35,217 nucleotides of DNA, from positions 1 to 35,217 of IMG/VR virus record IMGVR_UViG_3300047470_000130. The stretch is one strand, 5' to 3'. The DNA is from a virus. Numbering within the stretch: the first letter of the stretch is position 1; the number at the start of each line of letters is the position of its first letter. Under the pieces are notes generated by a model. It was given only the letters and a program-made list of their open reading frames with translations, was not told the origin of the DNA and ran no database searches. Positions 17,362-26,130 of the stretch are shown here, one piece after another. Both the position numbers and the translations under genes were made by a program.

Positions 17362-18032
17362 ATCTGGTTGTTCCTTGCCGCCTCTTTGACGATTGACTGA
17401 AAGCGGGCCAGGGTCACCCTGACCATGCCTTGCGGCGCCTGCTTCGAGTGACCGTACTCCAGCGGGATGGCATAGGGCAGGTTATTGATCAGGTAGGCCG
17501 TCTGTCCGGCCGTGAAGTCGCTGATAGCCGATACCAGCGCAGCGATCGTCTCCTGACCGGTCGGGTCGACCTCGTCGAATGTGACGTTTTCCACTACGTC
17601 GATGGACAGGTGCCAATTCGCCCTGAAGCGCCCGCCGACGTAGCCTTTGCCGGACACCAAGCCATTCACATTGAAGTTCTGGTCGCGCTCGGTCTTGGTC
17701 AGCGGCTTGGCGTACTTAACGCCTTTTTTCAGGTTGCCCGACTTGGTGAAATTGCTTTCGGTCAGGTTCGTGACCGTGTTGCGCAGCTTCACGTTGTAGT
17801 CGTAGGCGTCCGCTGCTGCGGTGTTCTTCGCTCGGTGCGCGACGTTTTCAGTCCACAACTCAGGGTTGCCGACTGGCGACATCCTGATGAGGCTGCTGCC
17901 GATCTCGATCACGATCTCGCGCAGGCTTGCGTCGATAGCGCCCTGGGCCTGCTCGGCGAACTGCTGCAACTGATGTGCAAAGTCCCCGCTCAGTCCGCCG
18001 TATCGCGCCTTCATGGCGCTGCCGCGGGCCAT
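17358..18032 (-). CDS. Tail completion / neck protein (HK97 gp10-like)
   Basis: The 224-residue protein starts MARGSAMKARYGGLSGDF at an ATG overlapping the upstream stop (TGATG). It has an N-terminal helix, the pattern RMSPVGNPELW followed by a long insertion, a GGRFRANWHLS segment (about 132-142), and a C-terminal NNLPYAIPLEYGHSKQAPQGMVR motif. The last is the hallmark of HK97 gp10-like neck proteins, which link the head connector to the tail. Gene order, after the connector and before the tail terminator, agrees. Confidence 0.82.
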   Translation of the reverse strand: MARGSAMKARYGGLSGDFAHQLQQFAEQAQGAIDASLREIVIEIGSSLIRMSPVGNPELWTENVAHRAKNTAAADAYDYNVKLRNTVTNLTESNFTKSGNLKKGVKYAKPLTKTERDQNFNVNGLVSGKGYVGGRFRANWHLSIDVVENVTFDEVDPTGQETIAALVSAISDFTAGQTAYLINNLPYAIPLEYGHSKQAPQGMVRVTLARFQSIVKEAARNNQI

Positions 18033-18403
18033 CAGCTGCGCACCTGCAATTCGTACAGCAGCGGCGTGCCGGCCGGGTTGATCTCTTTCAGCGGCGGCAC
18101 GATGGCGTAGGTCTTGCCGTCGGCGATGACCTTGCTCAGCAGTGACGGCGCCGAAGTCAGGCCCTTGGCCGCGAGCTTGAGCTTCTTGTCGCCCTGCTTG
18201 ATCAGGCTGTTTGCCTGGAATTCCTGACCGGTGAAGTCGAGCAGGATGCCTTGGCCGATCTGATCGACGATCGTGTCAGGCGCCGTCTCGCTCGCCTCCG
18301 GGTCGTACCCGCCCGGGGTGACGGTGCGCAGGGTGACGGCCAGGCCGTATTGCGCGATAAGGCGCAGGGCCGTTGCGGCCATTCGGTCGTAGAACTCGCT
18401 CAT
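18032..18403 (-). CDS. Head closure / head-tail joining protein
   Basis: The 123-residue protein begins with a helix (MSEFYDRMAATALRLIAQYG) followed by a beta-barrel-like region with GYDPEAS, GILLDFTGQEF and a C-terminal VPPLKEINPAGTPLLYELQV. This is the layout of head-closure proteins of the SPP1 gp16 / lambda FII type. It lies between the connector and the gp10-like neck protein. Function is by position and shape. Confidence 0.7.
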   Translation of the reverse strand: MSEFYDRMAATALRLIAQYGLAVTLRTVTPGGYDPEASETAPDTIVDQIGQGILLDFTGQEFQANSLIKQGDKKLKLAAKGLTSAPSLLSKVIADGKTYAIVPPLKEINPAGTPLLYELQVRS

Positions 18404-18405
18404 AG

Positions 18406-18900
18406 TCAGGCCCTGATGGCGAATCGGCCCTTGATGGCCAGATACGACTTGAAGTTGATGCTGCTCGACCTCGATGCCACGGAGCGCGTCTGCTGCACGG
18501 TAGGCGCGGCGTATTGCACGTCTACAGCGCCTTCGACGCGCTCCTTGGTGATCGGGCCCTGGCGTTTCTCGACAGGATCGAGGTCGTCAGCGTGGATCTC
18601 GGCGGCAAGCGCCATCTGCCCGTGTTTGATTCGAGCAGGGATTAAGTCGGACGGCTTTACATCGCCGTCGATGTCAACATATCGGCGCGGCCACGACAGG
18701 GCCTGGTCGCCGTTGGTGCGCTCGCCCTTCCAGTTGTAGTCGTCCATGGCCACGGCTGCGCGGCGCAACAGAGCTTCCTGGGCTGGCTCATCGGCAGGGA
18801 TGGTCGCGCCGTATTTGGCGGCGTAGTCGACCAGTTCGGCGGACGTGGTGAAGCTCTCGGCGTCCGGCTTCCCGGTGCCATCTTCAATGATCAGTGACAC
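18406..18900 (-). CDS. Head-tail connector protein (DnaT-like family, gp6-like)
   Basis: The frame is taken from a GTG at 18900, because GGAGG lies seven bases upstream and the product then begins (M)SLIIEDGTGKPDAESF, a typical start of this family. The in-frame ATG further upstream has no ribosome binding site. The 164-residue protein has helical bundles with WPRRYVDIDGD (about 72-82) and LIPARIKHGQMALAAE, as in connectors that attach below the portal. These are often annotated as DnaT-like. Position after the capsid gene fits. Confidence 0.75.
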   Translation of the reverse strand: MSLIIEDGTGKPDAESFTTSAELVDYAAKYGATIPADEPAQEALLRRAAVAMDDYNWKGERTNGDQALSWPRRYVDIDGDVKPSDLIPARIKHGQMALAAEIHADDLDPVEKRQGPITKERVEGAVDVQYAAPTVQQTRSVASRSSSINFKSYLAIKGRFAIRA

Positions 18901-18948
18901 GGTTACCCCTCCGAGGTGCGCCCCTCCGAAGAAGGGCTGCATTGCTGG

Positions 18949-19473
18949 TTACTCGCCGGCCTGGGCCGCCTTGTCAGCGGGCTGCTTGGCGTCAGGCTTT
19001 GGCTTTGCGGTCTTCTCGACGCGCTCGGTTTCGGCCTTCTTCAGCGCCTCAACCTCTACCTGCAAGGCGTTACGCTCCTGGGCGATCTGATCGCGACTTT
19101 CTGCCAGCTCGTCAACCTTGAGGCGGATATGGTCGAGGGAATCGAACAAGCGAATCGCCAGCTCGCCAGCATCTGGCTTTAAAATCTCGCCGGAGTCCAG
19201 GCCGTCGACCAGCACGCGAATGGCGTCGCTTTCGGCTTGCAGCTTGCCGATCAGCTCTTCCATCACAGATTTGTCATCGCCGACTACCGCTACCACCAAG
19301 GGGGCCGGCAACTCCTTCAGCGCCACCTTTGGCGGCTTCTCGTACTCGCCGTCGCGACTCTCGGTCACGTTGGCGTCGACGATACGCAGGCCATGCTTCT
19401 TGGCGATGGCCTTCACGTCGTCTTCGTAGCGGTGAAACGGGCCTGGCAGATACCAGATGTTGTTGTCGGTCAT
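18949..19473 (-). CDS. Hypothetical virion-region protein with coiled coil (174 aa)
   Basis: The product begins MTDNNIWYLPGPFHRYEDDVK. It has a small alpha/beta N-terminal part, then a long helical coiled coil (about 75-150), and a Lys/Ala/Pro-rich tail. It lies between the major capsid and connector genes, and GAGGA precedes the ATG. Similar proteins occur at this spot in related Pseudomonas prophages, but I know no tested role. A minor head or head-fibre role is possible. Confidence 0.6.
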   Translation of the reverse strand: MTDNNIWYLPGPFHRYEDDVKAIAKKHGLRIVDANVTESRDGEYEKPPKVALKELPAPLVVAVVGDDKSVMEELIGKLQAESDAIRVLVDGLDSGEILKPDAGELAIRLFDSLDHIRLKVDELAESRDQIAQERNALQVEVEALKKAETERVEKTAKPKPDAKQPADKAAQAGE

Positions 19474-19522
19474 GCTTAATCCTCATCCGCGCCAGGATTC
19501 GCCCGGCGCGGCATTCAGTGGG

Positions 19523-20491
19523 TTACTTGGAAGCGTCACCGATCAGGGCCACGCCAGCGGTGTGCTTGATGCTGGTCGCGGTCTTGTCCCAGTTGGTACC
19601 GGTCGCCAGCTCGGCGTCGGTTGGGGACTTGCCGCCGTTGGTGACATCCCAGGTGTAACCCTTCAGGCCCAGGCCGAAGGTGTAGTCGACCTGGATGGTG
19701 GTCTCGATGCGCTCCTTGCCGTTCGAGGTGTCGACGTTCGAGATCTGGTCGCGAGCGTCGTGGACCAGCGCGGCGCCCGACACCAGAGACAGGATGATCT
19801 CCTTGTTCGGCGTGCCAGCTTGGGCCAACGCCGGGGCGTCGGTGACGACGGAGACCTTGCCGAGGATGTCGACGACACGGACGTTACCGGCCTGGAACAG
19901 CTGCGCGGCGTTGACCAGGTTCTGGCCTACCAGCTTGTGGTAGGTGGTGCCCTGCATGATCTGGGCTACCAGGTTCTGCGAGGCATCGCCGAACTTGGCG
20001 TGAGCGTTGTTCAGGGCAGCCTGGCTGATGCCCAAGGTTGCCGATACGTCGTTGGTGGCGGTTGCCTGGGCAGTGATCGCGGCAGTCAGCGCGGCGATGG
20101 CGGTGTTCAGCTGGTCTTTCAGCAGGATCTCGGCGAAGGCGCGCGATGCGACCTCGATGCCCTGCACGGTTGGGCGCTGAAGCCAGGTCATCTGGGATGG
20201 CTCGTAGCGGATCGGACCGAAGCCGCCGGCAACCTTCACCGTGGCGTTTTTCAGCTCGGTCAGGTCGGTGACAGCTGCTGCGCCGTTGGCAGCGTAGCGA
20301 TCTACGCGGCGCTGGGCAGCGGCCAGGGTCTGGAAGAACGACTCTTGCAGGAAGTCGCCAGTGAAGCCGTCCGGAGACAGGATGATCGCGCCATTGCTGG
20401 CAGCGTTGAACGCCGCGGTCATCTGGTCCAGGGATTCCAGCGCAGCCGGCATGATGTATTCGTTGAACACTTGCATTTGAGACAGGGACAT
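19523..20491 (-). CDS. Major capsid protein
   Basis: The 322-residue protein, MSLSQMQVFNEYIMPAALE and onward, follows a scaffold gene and has the features of HK97-fold capsid proteins. An N-terminal helical arm is followed by FQTLAAAQRRVDRYAANG, then a long alanine-rich spine helix (AIAALTAAITAQAT, about 130-145), then beta-rich A-domain segments ending GLGLKGYTWDV. No protease domain is seen. AAAGGA precedes the ATG. It assembles the icosahedral shell around the scaffold. Confidence 0.85.
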   Translation of the reverse strand: MSLSQMQVFNEYIMPAALESLDQMTAAFNAASNGAIILSPDGFTGDFLQESFFQTLAAAQRRVDRYAANGAAAVTDLTELKNATVKVAGGFGPIRYEPSQMTWLQRPTVQGIEVASRAFAEILLKDQLNTAIAALTAAITAQATATNDVSATLGISQAALNNAHAKFGDASQNLVAQIMQGTTYHKLVGQNLVNAAQLFQAGNVRVVDILGKVSVVTDAPALAQAGTPNKEIILSLVSGAALVHDARDQISNVDTSNGKERIETTIQVDYTFGLGLKGYTWDVTNGGKSPTDAELATGTNWDKTATSIKHTAGVALIGDASK

Positions 20492-20503
20492 AAAGTCAAT
20501 CCT

Positions 20504-21214
20504 TTACTTGAGAGGGAGGTCTGGGTACTTGCTTGCGATCGCCTTGGTGCGCTCGTCTTTGTTGCCGCCGATGTTGCCTTTTGCGGCCCCGCCGCCATTC
20601 CCAGCACCTGAAGCCCCGCCACCAGATGCCTTACTACCCGCGATCAACGGCGCGAAGGCCGTGTTGTTTGCGAATTCTGCTTTCAGCTCGTCCAGCGTTG
20701 CCGCCGAGAGCTTGCCCTGCTTGTCGAGCACGACCACAACAGGCTTGCCGTCGCGCTGCTCGACGCTCAGACGGCGCTCAATGTGTGGCAGCAATGCTTC
20801 GGCACTGCCTGGAATTGCCAGGGAAGACGCGATGTCAGTAGCGGTGCGGCCGACAGTCAGATCGCGGATCTGAGTGCTCAGCGTGCCGCGCTCGCTTTCC
20901 AGCATGCCGTTCAGCTCAGCTTCGCGGCGGGCGTACTTCTCGGACCAGGAGCGCTCGAGTTCTTCGACGTTTCCGGACTTGCGGGCCGCCTCTTCACGAT
21001 CAAGGCGGGCCTGTTCTTCGGCGTCTTTCCGAGCCTTGTCGGCTGCCTTCTTCTCGTCCAGGAGCTCTTGGACCTTCGACTTCAGGCCAGACACGTCTTC
21101 AGGCTGCGGCAGCCCCTCGATGTTCAGGACGTACTTGCCGCCCTTCTCGACGTACATGGTCTGGATGGATTCATCGACGCCTTCGAGGCTGTCCAGTTGA
21201 AATTTCAAAGTCAT
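20504..21214 (-). CDS. Capsid scaffold protein
   Basis: The 236-residue product has a short N-terminal domain (MTLKFQLDSLEGVDESI), a long charged coiled coil (about 40-115, many Glu/Lys/Arg/Ala), a compact central part, and a glycine-rich linker before a basic C-terminus (KAIASKYPDLPLK), which in scaffolds binds the capsid protein. It sits 12 bases upstream of the capsid gene. It would guide shell assembly and then leave the procapsid. Confidence 0.82.
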   Translation of the reverse strand: MTLKFQLDSLEGVDESIQTMYVEKGGKYVLNIEGLPQPEDVSGLKSKVQELLDEKKAADKARKDAEEQARLDREEAARKSGNVEELERSWSEKYARREAELNGMLESERGTLSTQIRDLTVGRTATDIASSLAIPGSAEALLPHIERRLSVEQRDGKPVVVVLDKQGKLSAATLDELKAEFANNTAFAPLIAGSKASGGGASGAGNGGGAAKGNIGGNKDERTKAIASKYPDLPLK

Positions 21215-21259
21215 TGCTGTCTCCCAGAGACTTTCGTGCAGGCCCTGCCCGCAGATGTG

Positions 21260-21284
21260 AAAAACCCCGCACTTGGCGGGGCTT
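21260..21284 (-). terminator. Terminator upstream of the scaffold gene
   Basis: On the minus strand CCCCGCC-(loop)-GCGGGG is followed by five T, in the 86-base gap between the Tad2-like and scaffold genes. Confidence 0.75.
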
Positions 21285-21300
21285 GGTGATTACGTTGCTG

Positions 21301-21798
21301 TCAGTCGATCATCTGCCAGTCATCGGCAAGCATGTCGGTCTGCGATGCGAGCCAGCCCGGCTGCATTTCACCGGTTGCTGTCTTCATGTCGATGTGAGGA
21401 TTGATCGTGAACGAACCAGTCACGCCGGCCTTGTGGTACGCGCTGCCCTCTCGAACTTCGCTGACGACAGATCCTGGATCGAGAACAAGCCACATGCCCT
21501 TGCCATTCCAGCCGGCACGGGCAACGCGCGCCCCAAGCCTCAGTGCTTCGATGGCCACTCCAAAGGTCAGCCCTCGGGTTGGTCGATAGGCGTTATCAAA
21601 TTGCGCCTTTGGCGACCAGCTGATGTAACCGGCGTGGCCTGGATGGTTTGGCTCGCCGCCATCGGTGTACTCGACCAGATAGCCTTCGTCGGCACCGTTC
21701 TCGTTCTCCGGAAGCTCCCAGCCGCGGTACTCGTTGTAGGCGAACCGGGTCATTGCCAGGGCCATGATGATTTTGGTTCCGATGAAGCGCTGACTCAT
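21301..21798 (-). CDS. tad2: Tad2-type anti-Thoeris protein (DUF2829) with N-terminal extension
   Basis: The 165-residue protein is read from the ATG at 21798 (MSQRFIGTKIIMALAM), which has GGAG upstream. Residues from about 78 form a clear DUF2829 domain: FGVAIEALRLGARVARAGWN, GKGMWLVLDPG, then INPHIDMKTATGEMQPGWL and a closing SQTDMLADDW. DUF2829 proteins characterised as Tad2 sequester the cyclic ADP-ribose-type signal of Thoeris defence and so protect phage. Family members are usually shorter. The first ~75 residues (YNEYRGWELPENENGADEGY and YISWSPKAQFDNAY) form an extra module also seen in phage proteins. It is embedded in the head operon after MuF, so it would be made late. Anti-defence activity is inferred from the family. 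Confidence 0.85.
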   Translation of the reverse strand: MSQRFIGTKIIMALAMTRFAYNEYRGWELPENENGADEGYLVEYTDGGEPNHPGHAGYISWSPKAQFDNAYRPTRGLTFGVAIEALRLGARVARAGWNGKGMWLVLDPGSVVSEVREGSAYHKAGVTGSFTINPHIDMKTATGEMQPGWLASQTDMLADDWQMID

Positions 21799-21856
21799 GT
21801 GTCTCTCCAAGATATTTATCCGCGCCACACTTGGCGCATTCGCAATTCGTGGCGCG

Positions 21857-22927
21857 CTACAGTCCTGCCCGCTTAAACATTTCCGGCTCAAGCTCGCGCA
21901 TGCGGTCCAGGGTGATCGGCTTGAAGTTCTTCCCCAGCTGCAGGGCGGCGAACTTGTCAGCGTCGAGGCCGCCATCCCGAAACAGCTTGCCCCTCGTCGG
22001 GCCTATCGCAAGATCCTGAAACGATACAGGCTGCGTCTTTAGCCACTCGAAGTAGCTCAAAGATGCCGGCACCTGACCGTTGACGCTCGCACGGGTCGCG
22101 CCCTTGCTGAACATCTGGCTGTGCTTGGTCAGCAAGATGAAGCTCGTTCTGCAGCGGACGTGAAACGGGGGCCGCGGACCTGAGTCGACCGGATAGACCT
22201 GATGGTCGATCGATCGGCAGTAGGGCGTCGTCTTGCTGTCCAGGGTGGCAATCATCTGCACGCCCATGACGAAGTCGTCGTTGGCCTTGGCCGTCTCGTT
22301 TCGAGCTTGGCTGGCGACGTGCTGCACAGACGTATGCACGACCGCCTGGGCGTTGCGCTCTGTCGTAGCCAGGATGCCGTCGTAGTAGGCCAGCGCCTTG
22401 GTACCCCGGATCTGCCGAGCTATCTCGGCGTTGGTCTGCCCTTCGAACCAGCCTTGCCGGATCGCGCCGCTGATCTTCTCAACCTCGGCCGCCGACCAAT
22501 CCTTGATGAATGGCTCAAGCAGCTTGCCGCCACCCTGCCCCTTGATGCTGAGCGGGTTCTTGAAGGCCGCTGTCTTGAGCGCCTGGAGCGCAGGCACCGC
22601 GACGTCGAGGCTGATGCCGACCGGTAGCGTATTGGTCAGCAGCGCGGCTTCGAAACTGGCCTGCGACTGCGCGATGTCCATCAGATCGAGCTGTAGCTGA
22701 TCGGTGAAGCCGGAAAGGATGTCGACCAGGACCGCGTCGACGTCCTTCAGCAACTTGTCCAGGCGCGCCCGGGTGAAGTCGGTCAGCTCATCGCCGCTCA
22801 ACCTCTCCCGGATGCGCTGATCGATCCGCACCAGGAAGGGCGCGAACTTATTCGCCTCCCCCGCCTTCAGCCGCTCGAGCATGACCATGTTGCGGATGCT
22901 GCTGTCGAGCTGCTCGATGGCCGTCAT
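21857..22927 (-). CDS. MuF-like minor head protein (SPP1 gp7 family)
   Basis: The 356-residue protein starts at an ATG overlapping the portal stop. It has an N-terminal helical region, then the phage_Mu_F domain at about residues 165-275: GTKALAYYDGILATTERNAQ, VVHTSVQHVASQARNE, and the zinc-like or structural motif TPYCRSIDHQVYPV followed by PPFHVRCRTSF. Such proteins join the portal inside the head and can be ejected with DNA. The C-terminal ~80 residues (SLSYFEWLKTQPVSFQDLAI) are a common extension. No fused toxin domain is seen. Confidence 0.87.
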   Translation of the reverse strand: MTAIEQLDSSIRNMVMLERLKAGEANKFAPFLVRIDQRIRERLSGDELTDFTRARLDKLLKDVDAVLVDILSGFTDQLQLDLMDIAQSQASFEAALLTNTLPVGISLDVAVPALQALKTAAFKNPLSIKGQGGGKLLEPFIKDWSAAEVEKISGAIRQGWFEGQTNAEIARQIRGTKALAYYDGILATTERNAQAVVHTSVQHVASQARNETAKANDDFVMGVQMIATLDSKTTPYCRSIDHQVYPVDSGPRPPFHVRCRTSFILLTKHSQMFSKGATRASVNGQVPASLSYFEWLKTQPVSFQDLAIGPTRGKLFRDGGLDADKFAALQLGKNFKPITLDRMRELEPEMFKRAGL

Positions 22928-24351
22928 CAGTCACCGCCAAGGGCCAGGCCCGCCGCGCTGGACTCCAGTTCGCCCCGGATGTCCTCGTCGGTCTTCTCGG
23001 CGTCGATCACCCCGCGGTCGCGCAGGTATTGCCAGAAGTCCGACGCAGGTAGGCGACCGCCCTGCACAGCGTTGAACAGGGCGGACATGATCGCTGCGTC
23101 CAGACTGACTTGGGTGAAGTCCTGATTGATCTTGTAGACGGTCTCGCCTGCAGCGTTCGAAAAATCAGCCATCCAGGCCAGACACTGACTGTATGCCTCG
23201 CTGACGTTGCTCACGATCAGCGACAGGACGCTATGCTCGGCGGCGCTGTCATTGTCGGCCTGGGTTGCGGTCTTCACCGCGCTGCCTCGTTCGATCAGCC
23301 GGGCGCCGAGAGAGACCATGTCCCCCTTCTTGGCGTCCATGGCCTCTTTTACGAGGGTGTTTGGCTCAGGCTGGGCAAACCCGCACGACCCTTCCCTTGG
23401 CAGCGTGAGCGGAGCGCGAGAGCCAACATAGATGCCGTTTTTCTCCAGATGGTCGCGCCACTGCTCATCAAGGCCGGCGATCCAGAACTGAGGCTGGCCG
23501 GCAAAGTAGGCCGAATCCTCATAGTCCGCGCTGTTGCGATAATGGCCGATGTTGATCTCGGCCATGTCGTACAGCGGGGAGTCGTCTATCGAAGAATCGT
23601 TGTTCTCGCTGCCCAGGAACTGGAACGGGATCACGCGCCAGGGCTGGCCGAGGCCATTTAGCGGGGCAAAGGGTGCGGTGACCATTGCCGTCTGGCTGCC
23701 CCCTGCTTCCCACACCTCTTGCGTATAAACGCCGGCGGCATCCAGCCGTAGCACCCGAAACTGAACCTTCTGTTCGCTGCCGAAGCCGTCCTCAGTGTCG
23801 ACATCCACCGTCTCGCGCAGCACTACCAGACACAGCAGATGCTGGCCGCCGACTTGGCGAGTCTTCCAGTTGATGATGGCCTCGGCCGGGTAGCTGGCAA
23901 TGTTCGCCCGAGCGCGACCGGATTGTTCGTCCGCCTTGCTCACGGTGCCCGCCTGGACAGCGACGTAATCCACCAGCAGCCCGTGCCGGCCGACTTCGAG
24001 CAAATGCCCGGTGACCGACTGAGATTGCTGATAGATGCTCACGGCCTGCCCGTCGACGTCCTTGGCTACGTAGTCGAGAGCGCCGGGAACAGTCAGCGTG
24101 GGCCAGGTGCGGAACGCTGCCCCAACCAGACTATGCTTCGTCCGGCCGGTGGCGTTGTAAAACACCGCTCGCTTCTTGTAATCCTCATAGCGCGCCTTGT
24201 TCTCGGCGCTGGTATCCGTCGAGTTAGGCCGAGGCAGGTACAGGTCGCCAGCCGCCTTGATGGTTTCCGAGCCCTTGCAGACGTCGCGCACCAGGCGCCA
24301 GCGGGACTGTGCCGCGTCGTACTCCGGGCGGGTGAAAGTGACGTCTGCCAT
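22927..24351 (-). CDS. Portal protein (DUF4055)
   Basis: The 474-residue protein begins MADVTFTRPEYDAAQSRWRL at an ATG sharing one base with the large-terminase stop (TAATG). It has the DUF4055 portal pattern: LYLPRPN and YKKRAVFYNATGRTKHSLVG (about 42-90), a central beta region with GRHGLLVDY, then WRVIPFQFLGSEN and a helical stem region with YRNSADYEDSAYFAGQPQ. It forms the dodecameric DNA gate of the head. Order (large terminase, portal, MuF) is as expected. Confidence 0.88.
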   Translation of the reverse strand: MADVTFTRPEYDAAQSRWRLVRDVCKGSETIKAAGDLYLPRPNSTDTSAENKARYEDYKKRAVFYNATGRTKHSLVGAAFRTWPTLTVPGALDYVAKDVDGQAVSIYQQSQSVTGHLLEVGRHGLLVDYVAVQAGTVSKADEQSGRARANIASYPAEAIINWKTRQVGGQHLLCLVVLRETVDVDTEDGFGSEQKVQFRVLRLDAAGVYTQEVWEAGGSQTAMVTAPFAPLNGLGQPWRVIPFQFLGSENNDSSIDDSPLYDMAEINIGHYRNSADYEDSAYFAGQPQFWIAGLDEQWRDHLEKNGIYVGSRAPLTLPREGSCGFAQPEPNTLVKEAMDAKKGDMVSLGARLIERGSAVKTATQADNDSAAEHSVLSLIVSNVSEAYSQCLAWMADFSNAAGETVYKINQDFTQVSLDAAIMSALFNAVQGGRLPASDFWQYLRDRGVIDAEKTDEDIRGELESSAAGLALGGD

Positions 24352-25652
24352 TAGCGTGCGAATCCCATTTTGATGGAGGTAACCGGTTTGATGATCGGAT
24401 AGTCCCGATGGATGAAGTAGCCGCCCGCGTCGTTCGCGTGGTCGACGCCGGATTTCTTGTCGGGCTCGCCATTGGGAGCCCACACTTGCTGCTCAATGCC
24501 GTCTGCGTATGTCGGGCAGCGCAGGGGGTTGATTAGATAACGGCGTTCGCCGTTGGCGTTGCAGAACATCGAATTCATGGCGTTGATGCGATCTTTCACC
24601 GGCGGGTTGGCGTCTGGAGCGATCACGCTGAAGCCGGCCTGGCGCAGGATGGCGATATCAGTCTCGCTGGCATTTACCGACTTGCGGGAGCCGCCCGAGG
24701 CGTCCGGGTAGATCCGGATCTCGCAGGTTTTCTCGAAGTCCTTGCCGTTGTGCCGCCAGTAGCGCTCCTTGATGCGCCGGACCATGTCCGGGGTGTCGAA
24801 GCCATCAATCAGTTCATCCACCGCTCGCGGCATGCCATCGGCGCGCTTGACGTGGGTGATCGCAGCCATCTTCCCGACGTTGAAGTCCATGCCGATGTAT
24901 AGCGGCTCGCCCGGTTCGACCGAGTCGAAGCAAGTGTTCAGCTTGCGGTCGTAGGCGTGGTAGATCGACCCGGCATTCAGGTTGACGAACTGGCCGTTTA
25001 GGTAGGCCAGGATCAGCTGGGGTGGGTACGACTCCATCAGCGATGGAATGTAGTCAGGCGGAAGGTTCAGCTCATTGTCGAATGTGCTGGCCTGCACCAA
25101 CCCATACATGCCATTTAGCGCCGGCTTCTCGCGTAGCTGCTTCACGAACTGCTGGTAGACGAACTTGAATCCCTCGGGCGTGGTGGTCACATCCACACCA
25201 TTCTTCAATCCGGGTGCGTTGTATCGCATCCGCGCGATGATCTTGCGCCAGGCGTGCTCGGCCTTAAGCGCCGGCAGAACATCCAGCTCATCGACCAGGG
25301 CATGCCCGATCTTGAAGCCCACGATGGTCTGCGGCTTCTCCATCGACCGGCATATGGTCGTGCTGCGGTACTGACCACCGCTGTAGAACTCGACCTCCTT
25401 GTCACTCTCCTTCGTCTTGACCTTCAGGCCCCAGTCATAGGCGACCTCCTCGATCGTCGGGAAGAAGATGTCGCGGATCTGTGGATAGGTCGGGGCGAAG
25501 TAGCCAGAGTTGATTCGTGGCCACTCCCAGACGTGCTTGCAGATGCCTGCGCAGCCTACCCAAGTCTTGCCAGAGCCGAACCCCGCGACGAAGCCGCGAA
25601 ACTTGTTCTCCATCTGAAGGAATCTGGCCTGCGGGACGTTAAGCGTCGGCAT
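24351..25652 (-). CDS. Terminase large subunit
   Basis: I chose the ATG at 25652, because GAGGA stands six bases upstream and the product then begins MPTLNVPQARFLQ (433 aa). Walker A is GFGSGKT (24-30), and the Walker B-type stretch HALVDELDVL lies near 120. The C-terminal RNase H-like nuclease shows the first acidic strand in YIGMDFNVGKMAA and a later PDASGGSRKS segment. It is the packaging motor ATPase and endonuclease. It overlaps the small-subunit gene by 14 bases. Confidence 0.93.
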   Translation of the reverse strand: MPTLNVPQARFLQMENKFRGFVAGFGSGKTWVGCAGICKHVWEWPRINSGYFAPTYPQIRDIFFPTIEEVAYDWGLKVKTKESDKEVEFYSGGQYRSTTICRSMEKPQTIVGFKIGHALVDELDVLPALKAEHAWRKIIARMRYNAPGLKNGVDVTTTPEGFKFVYQQFVKQLREKPALNGMYGLVQASTFDNELNLPPDYIPSLMESYPPQLILAYLNGQFVNLNAGSIYHAYDRKLNTCFDSVEPGEPLYIGMDFNVGKMAAITHVKRADGMPRAVDELIDGFDTPDMVRRIKERYWRHNGKDFEKTCEIRIYPDASGGSRKSVNASETDIAILRQAGFSVIAPDANPPVKDRINAMNSMFCNANGERRYLINPLRCPTYADGIEQQVWAPNGEPDKKSGVDHANDAGGYFIHRDYPIIKPVTSIKMGFAR

Positions 25653-26100
25653 CAGACTTCCTCGCATCCACCACGTCGACCTGCACCCGAGTAGGAGGAA
25701 CGTTGTCGTGCGGGCTTTCGTTCTTGGTCTGGCGATTCACATAGACATCGCCGACCTCTTTGGCTGCCTGCTCGAGTAGCTGGGCAGTCAGCGCCATGTT
25801 CTTCATGTTCTCGGCTTTCTCAGCCATACGACCAAGCGCCCGGAGCCGATACGCTCGGTTGGCTATCGGGATATCCGCAGTCTCTTCACGGAAGCGCTTG
25901 CGGGTGTCGTGAAACAAGGTCTGCCACTTCACATGCAGGTTGCGTCCGACGTACTTGGTCGGGTCGTATGCTTCACACTGCTGGCGAGTGACATCAAGGC
26001 CAAATCTCTCTTTGACGGACGCCGCCACTTGCGATGGCGTGTCAAAGCAGGCTAGCGCCTGTACTACAAAGGCTTTCACCTCGTCTCTGAGTGCGGCCAT
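25639..26100 (-). CDS. Terminase small subunit-like protein (DUF2280)
   Basis: The 153-residue protein matches the DUF2280 pattern over most of its length: MAALRDEVKAFVVQALACFD, then RQQCEAYDPTKYVGRN, and IPIANRAYRLRALGRMAEK. The N-terminal half looks like a helix-turn-helix (TPSQVAASVKERFGLDVTRQQ). These are placed directly before large terminases in many Pseudomonas phages and act as the DNA-recognition subunit. The packaging role is inferred from family and position. Confidence 0.85.
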   Translation of the reverse strand: MAALRDEVKAFVVQALACFDTPSQVAASVKERFGLDVTRQQCEAYDPTKYVGRNLHVKWQTLFHDTRKRFREETADIPIANRAYRLRALGRMAEKAENMKNMALTAQLLEQAAKEVGDVYVNRQTKNESPHDNVPPTRVQVDVVDARKSDADA

Positions 26101-26130
26101 AAGTGGGCATCCGTCAAAGTGCTGTCAAAG

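Noticed and set aside
19457-20611. Plus-strand open frame of about 384 codons opposite the capsid gene
   Set aside because: Shadow of the major capsid and scaffold genes. No recognisable domain.
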